The translations under genes were made by a program, and so were the position numbers. The notes beneath the pieces were generated by a model. It was not told the DNA's origin. It saw only the letters and a program-made list of their open reading frames with translations, and did not search any database. Shown here in pieces: positions 22,664 through 30,625 of a DNA stretch of 45,605 nt. Within the stretch, counting starts at the first letter, position 1; every line of letters starts with the position of its first letter. The DNA is from Saprospiraceae bacterium (GTDB taxonomy: Bacteria; Bacteroidota; Bacteroidia; Chitinophagales; Saprospiraceae), in contig JAJTFM010000051.1 of assembly GCA_021298575.1 (NCBI GenBank), positions 1-45,605 of the forward strand, written 5' to 3'.

Positions 22664-24520
22664 ATGGCACAAGTTGTAACAGCTGCTGAGACGCTTGAGG
22701 ATAAGCTCACCGAGGAACTTGGTTATAACGACCACTTCCATGAGCATCACCACGGCGATAAGTACCAGTCAAACTTTCTGACTACTTATATTTTTAGCAC
22801 CGACCACAAGATTATTGGTCGGCAGTTCCTGATGACGGGTATTTTCTGGGCCTTCATTGGCGCGGCAATGTCCATCGTTTTCCGTCTTCAGCTTGGATTC
22901 CCGGAGGCCGATATGGCATGGCTCCGACCGATTCTGGGCAAATGGATTCAGGTTGATCCTAATGGTATTGGTAAACTGGATCCTGAATTCTACTATTCAC
23001 TGGTTACGCTTCACGGCACAATCCTTGTGTTCTTTGTGTTGACTGCCGGTTTGAGTGGTACATTCTCGAATATTCTCATTCCGCTGCAAATTGGAGCCCG
23101 TGATATGGCTTCTCCGCTGCTGAACGCATTTTCCTACTGGTTCTTCTTCCTCGCCGGTGTGGTATTATTCCTGTCTCTTTTCCTGAGTACAGGTCCATTC
23201 TCGGGTGGCTGGACGGCATATCCGCCGCTCAGTGCGCTGCCTCAGGCCTCGGAGGGTTCGGGTGCAGGTATGACAATGTGGATTGTTTCAATGGCACTCT
23301 TCATTGTATCTGCTCTTTTGGGCGGTATCAACTACATCACAACGGTTCTGAACCTGCGTACCAAGGGAATGACGCTGTGGCGCATGCCCCTTACCATATG
23401 GGCGTTCTTTATCACAGCTGTACTGGGTGTACTTTCCTTCCCTGTACTGCTCTCGGGTGTGCTCCTCCTGATGTTCGACCGCAGCATGGGTACATCATTC
23501 TACCTGAGCGAGATTGTTGTTGGCGGACAGGTACTCGAGCGTATCGGCGGAAGTCCGATCCTGTTCCAGCACCTTTTCTGGTTCCTTGGTCACCCGGAGG
23601 TTTATATCATTATCCTTCCGGCGATGGGAATTGTTTCTGAAGTACTGTCGGTACACTCCCGCAAGCCTATTTTTGGATACACAGCCATGGTTTACTCCAT
23701 GCTTGCCATTGGCTTCCTGGCGTTTATTGTGTGGGCGCACCACATGTTCATGTCCGGGGTGAATCCTTTTATCAGTAACTTCTTTGTGATATTCACACTG
23801 ATTATTGCCGTACCATCGGCAGTGAAAGTATTCAACTGGATAGGAACGATTTACGGTTCCAATTTCAGGTTTACGTCTGCCAGTTTGTTCGGAGTCGGTT
23901 TCGTTTCGATGTTCATTTCCGGTGGTCTTACCGGTATCTTCCTCGGAAACTCTGCGATTGATATTCAGATGCACGATACCTACTTTGTGGTAGCTCACTT
24001 CCACATTGTGATGGGTATTGCTGCATTCTTCGGTATGTTTGCCGGTGTATATCATTGGTTCCCGAAAATGTTTGGTCGTTTTATGAATGAGACGCTCGGG
24101 AAAATACACTTCTGGGGAACACTGGTTGGTGCTTACGCCATCTTTTGGCCGATGCACTATACGGGCCTTGCAGGTGTTCCACGCCGTTACTATGATGCCG
24201 GTGCAACATTCGAGTCATTCCGTCACTTTGGCGACCTAAACAAGTTCATCACCGTTGCTGCCATTTTCGTGTTCTTCCTGCAGGTACTCTTTATCATTAA
24301 CTTCTTCTACTCCATTTTCAGTGGCAGAAAAGTTACTGTGAAGAATCCGTGGGGTGCCAATACACTTGAGTGGACTACACCGATTGAAGCAGGTCACGGT
24401 AACTGGCCTGGCCGTATTCCTACTGTTCAGCGCTGGTCTTACGATTATTCGAAGAATGGTGAAGAATTCATTCCTCAGTACGTTCCGCTGAAAGAAGGCG
24501 AACGTGATATGGGTCACTAA
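22664..24520 (+). CDS. ctaD: Cytochrome c oxidase subunit I (aa3-type, family A)
   Basis: Catalytic heme-copper subunit reducing O2 to water and pumping protons; 618 residues with 12 or more helices. Visible ligands: H117 (heme a, TLHGTI), H310 and Y314 (CuB His and cross-linked Tyr in GHPEVY), H359-H360 (CuB, WAHHMF), H445 (heme a3) and H447 (heme a) in AHFHIVMG. E312 in GHPEVY and D147 (IGARDMASP) fit the D-channel of A1-type oxidases; K388 (AVKVFNW) fits the K-channel. The C-terminal ANTLEWTTPIEAGHGNWP is standard. The N-terminus has a His-rich stretch (HFHEHHHGD). It follows the actF-coxB fusion by 42 bases in the same operon. Confidence 0.97.
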   Translation: MAQVVTAAETLEDKLTEELGYNDHFHEHHHGDKYQSNFLTTYIFSTDHKIIGRQFLMTGIFWAFIGAAMSIVFRLQLGFPEADMAWLRPILGKWIQVDPNGIGKLDPEFYYSLVTLHGTILVFFVLTAGLSGTFSNILIPLQIGARDMASPLLNAFSYWFFFLAGVVLFLSLFLSTGPFSGGWTAYPPLSALPQASEGSGAGMTMWIVSMALFIVSALLGGINYITTVLNLRTKGMTLWRMPLTIWAFFITAVLGVLSFPVLLSGVLLLMFDRSMGTSFYLSEIVVGGQVLERIGGSPILFQHLFWFLGHPEVYIIILPAMGIVSEVLSVHSRKPIFGYTAMVYSMLAIGFLAFIVWAHHMFMSGVNPFISNFFVIFTLIIAVPSAVKVFNWIGTIYGSNFRFTSASLFGVGFVSMFISGGLTGIFLGNSAIDIQMHDTYFVVAHFHIVMGIAAFFGMFAGVYHWFPKMFGRFMNETLGKIHFWGTLVGAYAIFWPMHYTGLAGVPRRYYDAGATFESFRHFGDLNKFITVAAIFVFFLQVLFIINFFYSIFSGRKVTVKNPWGANTLEWTTPIEAGHGNWPGRIPTVQRWSYDYSKNGEEFIPQYVPLKEGERDMGH

Positions 24521-24547
24521 AAAGCCACCAGTCATAAACTTTGATTC

Positions 24548-25447
24548 ATGCATCGCGAAGAAGTCAAACAGTTCGTTCTTTTTTCAGGATTGAGGCAGGC
24601 CGTAACTGATTTCGGATTGCTGGTCAAGTTTAAACTGACTCTGTTAGTTCTTTTTTCTGCTGTTATGTCTTACGCTATCGTCAGCGGGGGCAATGTGACC
24701 TTTCCGGCCATGTTCCTGCTGACGATGGGTGGATTTTTGGTTACCGGTGCTGCCAATGCCCTGAATCAGGTGCTTGAGCGCGACTATGACCGCATGATGG
24801 TTCGTACCGCGGGCAGGCCACTTGCTGCTGGCAGAATGTCCGTTTCTACTGCAGTACTCACTGCCGGTATAATGGCATTGACGGGTATTGTTATGCTTAC
24901 GCTGCTGAATGTGATGGCCGGGTTCCTCGGAACGCTCTCTCTCATCAGTTACGCTTTCGTTTATACTCCCATGAAGCGTTCCACTCCGCTGGCAGTGGCC
25001 GTTGGAGCCATACCGGGTGCACTTCCGCTGATTATTGGATGTCTGGCTTTTGAGTCAGGTATTTCGCCAACAGCATGGATGTTGTTTTCATTGCAGTTTC
25101 TCTGGCAGTTTCCCCATTTTTGGGCGGTTGCGTGGGTTGCTGATGACGATTACAAACAGGCAGGTTTCGCCCTGCTTCCGGGAGCTAATGGTGCTAAAGA
25201 CAAGACAACCGGATATTTGTCATTCTGGTTTTGCATCTTGCTGATTGTTAATGCTGTTGTATCCTGGTACATGGGCTACACAGGTACTGTCGCAACGGTT
25301 GCTCTGGCAATTATCAATATTTGGTGGGCCGTCAAATGCTGGAAGTTGTACAAGACATGTACGAGAGAGGCCGCAAGGACTCAAATGTTCGTTTCTTTTG
25401 CACATCTTCCGTTCTCTCTGATTGTATTGCTCCTAGACAAACTGTAA
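24548..25447 (+). CDS. ctaB: Protoheme IX farnesyltransferase (heme O synthase)
   Basis: UbiA-family membrane prenyltransferase that farnesylates heme B to heme O, the precursor of heme A in the aa3 oxidase. It has 299 residues and about eight helices. The first prenyl-diphosphate-binding Asp motif is NQVLERDYDRMMVRTAGRPL, as in CyoE/CtaB; the segment YTPMKRSTPLAVAVGAIPGA is also diagnostic. It sits between oxidase subunits I and III, so it is made with the enzyme it serves. Heme A synthase (CtaA) is not in the window. Three bases separate it from the next gene. Confidence 0.96.
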   Translation: MHREEVKQFVLFSGLRQAVTDFGLLVKFKLTLLVLFSAVMSYAIVSGGNVTFPAMFLLTMGGFLVTGAANALNQVLERDYDRMMVRTAGRPLAAGRMSVSTAVLTAGIMALTGIVMLTLLNVMAGFLGTLSLISYAFVYTPMKRSTPLAVAVGAIPGALPLIIGCLAFESGISPTAWMLFSLQFLWQFPHFWAVAWVADDDYKQAGFALLPGANGAKDKTTGYLSFWFCILLIVNAVVSWYMGYTGTVATVALAIINIWWAVKCWKLYKTCTREAARTQMFVSFAHLPFSLIVLLLDKL

Positions 25448-25450
25448 ACC

Positions 25451-26029
25451 ATGAGTTCCGCAGCTGAACGTTATAACCAGAGTAAGATTAATCCGCAAAA
25501 AGTAGCCTTGTGGATCGCCATAGCCAGTATGGTCATGGTATTCGGTGCTTTTACAAGCGCCTACATAGTGAGGCGTGCTGCCGGAAACTGGCTGGAGTTC
25601 AAATTGCCGGATGTGTTTTTTGTCAGTACAGCAGTCATTCTTCTGAGTAGCATAACCTTGCATTTGTCCTACACAGGATTCAAGGCAGGAAATGAAAAGA
25701 GGTACAAGTTAATGATGATAGCAACCGCAGTATTGGGGCTTGCATTCATTGTTCTGCAATACAAGGGTTGGGAAGCTCTGAATGAAATCGGAGCTACCTT
25801 CACAGTAAACCCGTCGAGTTCTTTTATTTATGTGATATCCGGCCTGCATGCTGCCCACGTTCTGGGAGGAATTGCAGCGCTTGGAGTAGCACTCACACAT
25901 GCCTTTATATTGCCATACAAACCTACGCTCCGACGCAGACAGAGGTTCGAACTGGTAGTGCAGTACTGGCACTTTGTGGATCTTCTCTGGGTATATCTCA
26001 TCATATTTTTCATGCTTAACGGGAGTTGA
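25451..26029 (+). CDS. Cytochrome c oxidase subunit III, short form
   Basis: A 192-residue COX3-family membrane protein with five helices. Conserved pieces include MVFGAFTSAYIVRRA, the GLHAAHVLGG segment and the terminal WHFVDLLWVYLIIFF. Bacteroidota act-cox operons typically carry two COX3-like genes in tandem, and this is the first. It is tightly packed after ctaB (3-base gap); the next ATG follows the stop by 38 bases. COX3 stabilises subunit I; it has no redox cofactor. Confidence 0.93.
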   Translation: MSSAAERYNQSKINPQKVALWIAIASMVMVFGAFTSAYIVRRAAGNWLEFKLPDVFFVSTAVILLSSITLHLSYTGFKAGNEKRYKLMMIATAVLGLAFIVLQYKGWEALNEIGATFTVNPSSSFIYVISGLHAAHVLGGIAALGVALTHAFILPYKPTLRRRQRFELVVQYWHFVDLLWVYLIIFFMLNGS

Positions 26030-26067
26030 GCAATTTAAACAGGATTACACCAAACTCATTCAATATC

Positions 26068-26946
26068 ATGGCAGATTCATCTGTTACACACGGACATGGC
26101 GCTCACGGAGAAGATCAAAATCTGTGGGATGGCGCAAAAGAGCCGATGAAGGCAAGTTACGGGAAGCTGATGATGTGGTACTTTCTGGTATCAGACGCTT
26201 TCACATTCGCAGGATTCCTTATAGCTTACGGAGCTCTCCGATTCAGTAGTCCTACATGGCCGGAGCCCGACTTCGTGTTCGCTTCATTCCCGTTTGTAAA
26301 GGCCCACTGGCCTCTTGTGTTTGTTACATTCATGACGTTCGTCCTGATCTTCAGTTCCGTTACCATGGTACGGGCGGTACAGGAGGGGCATCGCGAGAAC
26401 AGACGCGGAGTTGTTTTCTGGATGTTCCTCACTATTCTGGGAGGAGCAACATTCCTTGGAAGTCAGGCTTACGAATGGACTACCCTGATCAAGTACGAAA
26501 ATGTATCTCTTGAGCGGAATCCTTTCGGACGCTATATCGCTGACGGTGAGCTGGTTGACGCCAGTGGCAAGCCTGTTCTGGAGAATGGCGCCCCTGTTGT
26601 GGTCAAAAAAGATGATTCTTATCTGCTGCATGGTCACGAACATGACGGCAAGATTGAACTCGAAAAGAAGTATATCAAATACACCTCCGGTACTTATGCC
26701 GGCCAGGTACAAGAGGTTGGTCAGGGTCCGAAGGCTTTCGGTGCACTGTTCTTCTTTATAACTGGTTTACACGGCTTCCACGTTTTCTCGGGTGTACTGT
26801 TCCTCACTATCATTATGCTTAATGCAATGAGTGGACTTTATGTTTCCCGCAAAAATGGCTACGAGATGGTTGAGAAAATCGGTCTCTACTGGCACTTCGT
26901 GGATCTCGTCTGGGTATTTGTGTTCCTAGTGTTCTACCTGCTCTAA
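26068..26946 (+). CDS. Cytochrome c oxidase subunit III, second paralogue with a hydrophilic insert
   Basis: A 292-residue COX3-family protein. The ATG at 26068 (MADSSVTHGHGAHGED) was chosen; a TTG overlapping the previous stop would add 14 atypical residues. The family core is clear at both ends: KLMMWYFLVSDAFTFAGFL and the terminal YWHFVDLVWVFVFLVFYLL. Between helices three and four lies a polar insert (about residues 143-220, containing DASGKPVLENGAPVVVKK and a His cluster, LLHGHEHDG), which probably forms a periplasmic domain. It is the second of two tandem COX3 genes in the operon. Confidence 0.93.
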   Translation: MADSSVTHGHGAHGEDQNLWDGAKEPMKASYGKLMMWYFLVSDAFTFAGFLIAYGALRFSSPTWPEPDFVFASFPFVKAHWPLVFVTFMTFVLIFSSVTMVRAVQEGHRENRRGVVFWMFLTILGGATFLGSQAYEWTTLIKYENVSLERNPFGRYIADGELVDASGKPVLENGAPVVVKKDDSYLLHGHEHDGKIELEKKYIKYTSGTYAGQVQEVGQGPKAFGALFFFITGLHGFHVFSGVLFLTIIMLNAMSGLYVSRKNGYEMVEKIGLYWHFVDLVWVFVFLVFYLL

Positions 26947-26986
26947 ACCCTCAACTCATCACTCTCAACTATTCAAGTTCAACGAT

Positions 26987-27415
26987 ATGGCTGGACATCA
27001 AACATACGAAGAGCAGAAGCAACTGGTATTCTACGGACTCAAATTGCTCGCTGTAATAACTATTGTGGAAGTAGCATTCGCACTTTTCGCAAAGGGACAT
27101 ATTTCTCCAAGCATCACTTTCGGTAAAGACGGTGGCTTCGGTCAGGCACTTTACATGCTCGCCATGGTAGGTGCCAGTGTCTACAAGGCTTACTTCATTG
27201 TATTTTATTTCATGCACATGGCGCATGAAGTTCGCGGACTTGTCCTTAGTGTACTGTTGCCCACAACTTTGCTTATATGGGCAATCATCGCTTTCTTCCA
27301 GGAAGGTGGCTCATGGGGCAGCAGGCGTGAACAGATAAAGGAAAAAAATCTGGAAGTTGTTCAGCCGGCTCCCAAACCCCAGGGATATATCCTGCCGGGT
27401 ACGTACAACGGATAA
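26987..27415 (+). CDS. Cytochrome c oxidase subunit IV family protein
   Basis: A 142-residue protein with three predicted helices, in the prokaryotic COX4 (CoxD/caa3 subunit IV) family. The most typical part is VGASVYKAYFIVFYFMHMAHE. It stabilises CuB-site assembly in related oxidases. A polar C-terminal tail follows (about residues 105-142, Pro- and Lys-rich). It is the last gene before a strong terminator and so closes the main act-cox transcript. Confidence 0.92.
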   Translation: MAGHQTYEEQKQLVFYGLKLLAVITIVEVAFALFAKGHISPSITFGKDGGFGQALYMLAMVGASVYKAYFIVFYFMHMAHEVRGLVLSVLLPTTLLIWAIIAFFQEGGSWGSRREQIKEKNLEVVQPAPKPQGYILPGTYNG

Positions 27416-27424
27416 AAAATTTGA

Positions 27425-27452
27425 GGCGGGGAACAAAACCCCGCCTTTTTTG
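27425..27452 (+). terminator. Rho-independent terminator of the act-cox operon
   Basis: GGCGGGG (27425-27431) and CCCCGCC (27439-27445) form a perfect 7-bp GC stem around AACAAAA, directly followed by six Ts. It lies 9 bases after the COX4 stop. Confidence 0.92.
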
Positions 27453-27518
27453 TTTTAAAAAAGATCATTCTGTTTCATCTCGTTAGCCAAAGGCTCGCTT
27501 AAACCGGAATTTCCCGAT

Positions 27519-28145
27519 ATGTCCAATCAAGAAAGTACAGGCAAATCCACCGGTGTGAACAAAATAGTTCGTGCCGGCATTATAGTCTTCATGCTGGTAG
27601 TTTTACCCGCATTTTCCTATTATTACCTGAGTGGAGGGCTCAAGCTCCGGAAGGATGCTATAGGAAAGAAGGAGACTTATGGTCAGGTAAGACCGATATA
27701 TGTTATCTATCCCGATGGCCTGAAAGAAGATCAGATTAAGGACAAGGTTTGTGTTATTCACTATTTCGGAGAGGGGCCCGATCTCACTCCCGAGAACAGG
27801 CAAATCCTCGATACCGCAGAAAAACTGTTCGACCAGTTTGGTCCCGACAACAATTTTCGTCTGGTGATGATCGCCCGAGATGGAACGGCAGAGTTTCGCT
27901 CGCATTACCAGAAGATGCCGAGTTCGGATTTCGTCACCTGGGCATGGAACGGTTCGACAGGACACTGGCGGACAATCATGGAAAACGCCTACGATATGTA
28001 TTGCAAATCCGAAGACGTTGATCCCGAGAAATACTACTTCGGTGTTTGCGATGCCACTGGTCAGATCCGGCATTTCTACAACGCTCTCGACAAGGATGAT
28101 ATCAATAAAATGGTGCAGCATATTGCTATTATGCTGCCCAAATAG
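27519..28145 (+). CDS. SCO1/SenC-like thioredoxin-fold protein lacking the copper motif
   Basis: A 208-residue membrane-anchored protein (one helix at residues 19-37) with a thioredoxin-like domain. Position in the oxidase cluster and the C-terminal pattern (KYYFGVCDATGQIRHFYNA, then DINKMVQHIAIMLP) fit the SCO family that loads the CuA site of subunit II. SCO proteins need a CxxxC motif and a distal His. Here the first site reads HYFGEGPDLTPEN with no Cys pair, and the His position is occupied by other residues (DPEKYYF). It is therefore a degenerate SCO homologue that probably cannot bind copper in the usual way. It starts a second transcript with the DUF420 gene downstream. Confidence 0.8.
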   Translation: MSNQESTGKSTGVNKIVRAGIIVFMLVVLPAFSYYYLSGGLKLRKDAIGKKETYGQVRPIYVIYPDGLKEDQIKDKVCVIHYFGEGPDLTPENRQILDTAEKLFDQFGPDNNFRLVMIARDGTAEFRSHYQKMPSSDFVTWAWNGSTGHWRTIMENAYDMYCKSEDVDPEKYYFGVCDATGQIRHFYNALDKDDINKMVQHIAIMLPK

Positions 28146-28185
28146 TTGAACCGGATAACTCCCCAACACACATCCAATATACGCT

Positions 28186-28710
28186 ATGGCAAATATTGCA
28201 CTCGAGAAAAAACTCAATACCCTGGCTTACGTCGTCTCAGTAGTGGTACTGTTGCTTGTAGGCCTGATGCGTCGTGTGAAGATTGAAACTGATATAGATT
28301 TCAGTTTTCTGCCACCTGTGCATGCTTCTCTTAATGCCCTTACGGCTGTAATACTGGTAGTGGCATTCATTCATATCAAAAACAGAAGGGTTGAGCAGCA
28401 CCGGAAGGCAATTTATGCTGCCATGGTCACCTCGGCACTTTTCCTGCTCAGTTATGTGCTTTATCATTTCACCACGCCCGAAACCCGGTTTGGTGGCGAG
28501 GGTACAATAAGGTACATTTACTTTTTCATTCTTGTTACCCATATTGTACTGGCTGCAGTAACGCTGCCTTTCATTCTGCTCACATTTAACAGGGCGTACA
28601 CCGACCAGTTCGACCGCCACAAAAAGATGGCCCGCTGGGTTTTCCCGTTGTGGCTTTATGTGGCAGTAACCGGCCCGGTTTGCTATCTGATGCTCAAACC
28701 ATACTATTGA
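28186..28710 (+). CDS. DUF420 family membrane protein (oxidase-associated, CtaM-like)
   Basis: A 174-residue protein with about five helices, in the DUF420 family. Members such as CtaM in Gram-positives are needed for heme-copper oxidase maturation; I infer a comparable role here from family and neighbourhood. Typical segments are LPPVHASLNALTAVILVVAF with HRKAIYAAM, and FDRHKKMARWVFPLWLYVAV. The conserved His residues (HASLN, HIVLAA, RHKKMARW) are present. It follows the SCO-like gene by 40 bases and precedes the small CAMCK gene by 18. Confidence 0.9.
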   Translation: MANIALEKKLNTLAYVVSVVVLLLVGLMRRVKIETDIDFSFLPPVHASLNALTAVILVVAFIHIKNRRVEQHRKAIYAAMVTSALFLLSYVLYHFTTPETRFGGEGTIRYIYFFILVTHIVLAAVTLPFILLTFNRAYTDQFDRHKKMARWVFPLWLYVAVTGPVCYLMLKPYY

Positions 28711-28728
28711 ACCACATAAAGCAATACT

Positions 28729-28998
28729 ATGCGTTCCTTTTTTCAAAAAACAGCACTGATACTTTTCCTTCTGATCGCAGTTTATGCGTCCGCTTCGGCA
28801 CAGTGTGCAATGTGCAAGGGTGCAGCTGAAACGGCATTAAAACAGGGGGGAGGTGATCCCCAGGGACTCAATAATGGCATCTTGTACATGCTGGCGATGC
28901 CCTATTTGCTTGTTGGAGCTATCGGGTTCTGGTGGTGGAAGAACAGAAGGAATGAGAACGATCCGCCCATTGCGGAGATGTTCGACGAAGAGGAATAG
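28729..28998 (+). CDS. Small membrane protein with CAMCK motif, unknown function
   Basis: An 89-residue protein. A signal peptide or helix (residues 5-24, ending SASAQ) is followed at once by CAMCKGAAE, so the mature protein would begin near a CxxC pair. A second helix (about 51-71, YMLAMPYLLVGAIGFWWW) leads into an acidic tail. Similar small proteins occur next to oxidase assembly genes in Bacteroidota, but I know of no characterised member. The CxxC placement suggests metal or disulfide chemistry in the periplasm; this is inference. It is the last gene of the SCO/DUF420 transcript and converges on the DUF2752 gene with one base between. Confidence 0.8.
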   Translation: MRSFFQKTALILFLLIAVYASASAQCAMCKGAAETALKQGGGDPQGLNNGILYMLAMPYLLVGAIGFWWWKNRRNENDPPIAEMFDEEE

Positions 28999-28999
28999 T

Positions 29000-29317
29000 T
29001 CAGAATTCTTCGGAGGAGGAGGGTTTCTTCAGGCCCGAGAACGTTTTCCATATTTGCCAGCACCACCAGGCTCCCAGCACTGGAGTCACAATCAGGCTGA
29101 GGCTGTTGTAGTAGAGCGCACTCTCCAGATCAAAATGAATAAGGTGCATAACTGCCCGAGTCATGCCGCATCCCGGACATTCAAAATCCAGGAACCTTTT
29201 GGACGGGCACATTGTCGGGCCATCGTCGAAATAATTTGGCGGCAATATGAGCAGAATGATCGGAATCAGTATCATCACTGCTATCAGTACACCCGCGATT
29301 ACTTTATTTTTTCCCAT
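29000..29317 (-). CDS. DUF2752 family membrane protein
   Basis: A 105-residue membrane protein. The ATG at 29317 (MGKNKVIAGVL) begins directly with a hydrophobic helix; the frame extends 12 codons upstream into a hairpin and is unlikely to be translated. The DUF2752 hallmark is ECPGCGMTRAVMHL, with two Cys and a TRA motif, followed by a short amphipathic stretch and a second helix. Function is not known to me. It lies 64 bases downstream of the YqaE-like gene on the same strand and converges with the small CAMCK gene. Confidence 0.88.
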   Translation of the reverse strand: MGKNKVIAGVLIAVMILIPIILLILPPNYFDDGPTMCPSKRFLDFECPGCGMTRAVMHLIHFDLESALYYNSLSLIVTPVLGAWWCWQIWKTFSGLKKPSSSEEF

Positions 29318-29325
29318 TCTGTATA

Positions 29326-29363
29326 AACAGCCGCGATGTTGGATAACCAGCACCGCGGCTGTT
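29326..29363 (-). terminator. Hairpin between the YqaE-like and DUF2752 genes
   Basis: AACAGCCGCG (29326-29335) and CGCGGCTGTT (29354-29363) are a perfect 10-bp inverted repeat with an 18-base loop. On the minus strand only a short T stretch follows, so it is a possible partial terminator or processing site between the two genes. Confidence 0.4.
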
Positions 29364-29381
29364 GAATTTCGATGTCAGTAA

Positions 29382-29837
29382 TTACTTGTAGTAGTCTTTC
29401 ATTTTTGTGAGGGCGTGGATAAGTCCGGGCAGCCAGCACAACATCGTGAGCAGCAGATTGATAATCCAGTCGGAGCCAGACCAGTCACTGAAAAGGCCCA
29501 TGGCAATCCATGCCAGACCAAAAATTGCCAGCAGGATATAGACATTCTTGTCAATATCCGGATCGCTGTTCTGCATATCGCCAAGCTCATTTTTGACCTT
29601 GATCTGGGCAGCCTTCAGTGCCACTGCATTTTTGATACCCAGGCGTTGGCCAGTCATTTCGTGATACTTGGCAGGTGTCAGATCCAGAAATTTCTCCGCA
29701 CCCATTTTAACGAGGTTTGGGTCAATCTCTTTGACAGCTTTTGCGCTGTTCATGTCATTCAGACTGACAGTTGTTTCGGCCTTTATGTTTCCATAGAGCG
29801 AAAACAATAAAGCCATTGCTAGGCAGAGTTGTTTCAT
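29382..29837 (-). CDS. YqaE/Pmp3-like membrane protein with N-terminal signal and extra domain
   Basis: A 151-residue protein. The ATG at 29837 gives a signal peptide (MKQLCLAMALLFSLYGNIKA); the longer upstream frame is not signal-like. The middle is a polar, helical region of about 70 residues (containing KFLDLTPAKYHEMTG). The C-terminus holds two helices with the Pmp3/YqaE pattern DWIINLLLTMLCWLPGLIHA. Pmp3-family proteins are small membrane proteins linked to membrane potential and stress; Bacteroidota often have this longer form. It precedes the DUF2752 gene on the same strand. Upstream, 29838-30071 holds no other gene. Confidence 0.82.
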   Translation of the reverse strand: MKQLCLAMALLFSLYGNIKAETTVSLNDMNSAKAVKEIDPNLVKMGAEKFLDLTPAKYHEMTGQRLGIKNAVALKAAQIKVKNELGDMQNSDPDIDKNVYILLAIFGLAWIAMGLFSDWSGSDWIINLLLTMLCWLPGLIHALTKMKDYYK

Positions 29838-30071
29838 AGTATAAGGAATAGTGTTGGTTATGCCTACTCGCTCAGGGCTTTTCGGCTTCGGCCCATTTTT
29901 TGGTAGCGCTAAGTTATACATCACTTGCATCACCTTCACCGACATTAAGATTTTTAAAACAAAATAGCCTTTAGAGACATCCTGATTCAGGTTCAATATG
30001 GTGATTCAGGGCATGTTTGAGCTCAGTTTTTTGGCTTCGTGATAATTTCTGCCCATTTTTGCCCCCGATAA

Positions 30072-30551
30072 ATGATTGTCATGAAAATAGCTGTCTTTCC
30101 GGGGTCTTTTGACCCTATAACCGTTGGCCACGTTAATCTGGTAGAGCGGGCACTGCCACTTTTTGATAAAATTGTGGTTGCTGTTGGTATCAACTCTTCC
30201 AAGAAATATCTTTTCTCCCTGGAGCAGCGCATTGAATGGCTGAAGCTGGTTTTCCGGGGACATGAAAAGGTTGAAGTGGATCATTTCCAGCATCTTACGG
30301 CCCATTATTGCCAGAAAATCGGAGCGAGGTATTTGCTTCGCGGACTCAGGAATGCCTCTGACTTTGATTACGAGAAAACCATTTCACAAGTCAATCACAT
30401 AGTGGGAGAGGGAATAGAAACGGTTTTCCTGATTTCCCAACCCGAGTATTCGCATATCAGCAGTACGATAGTCAGGGAGGTGATTATCGGCGGCGCCGAT
30501 GCCACACCATTTCTTCCCGCCGAAATCAGAATTGAACCCTTCAAACCGTAA
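30072..30551 (+). CDS. coaD: Pantetheine-phosphate adenylyltransferase
   Basis: Cytosolic enzyme of coenzyme A synthesis, converting 4'-phosphopantetheine and ATP to dephospho-CoA. It has 159 residues from the ATG at 30072; a second ATG at 30081 (MKIAVFPGSFDP) is the more usual start. The nucleotidyltransferase motif is GSFDPITVGHVN. Also typical are RGLRNASDFDYE and the ISSTIVRE motif near the end. It is divergent from the YqaE-like gene, and pruA follows 74 bases later with its own promoter. Confidence 0.96.
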   Translation: MIVMKIAVFPGSFDPITVGHVNLVERALPLFDKIVVAVGINSSKKYLFSLEQRIEWLKLVFRGHEKVEVDHFQHLTAHYCQKIGARYLLRGLRNASDFDYEKTISQVNHIVGEGIETVFLISQPEYSHISSTIVREVIIGGADATPFLPAEIRIEPFKP

Positions 30552-30552
30552 T

Positions 30553-30581
30553 TGTCGATCCTGTTTTTCGGTGTACCTTTG
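30553..30581 (+). promoter_or_regulatory. Promoter for pruA
   Basis: TTG at 30553-30555, an 18-base spacer and TACCTTTG at 30574-30581 form a good -33/-7 pair. The start codon at 30626 then has a leader of about 38 bases. This supports the ATG at 30626 rather than the GTG at 30581, which overlaps the promoter. Confidence 0.6.
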
Positions 30582-30625
30582 TGAATCCGTTCAAGCCCTT
30601 TTCACCATTATCCAAATTCAATACC

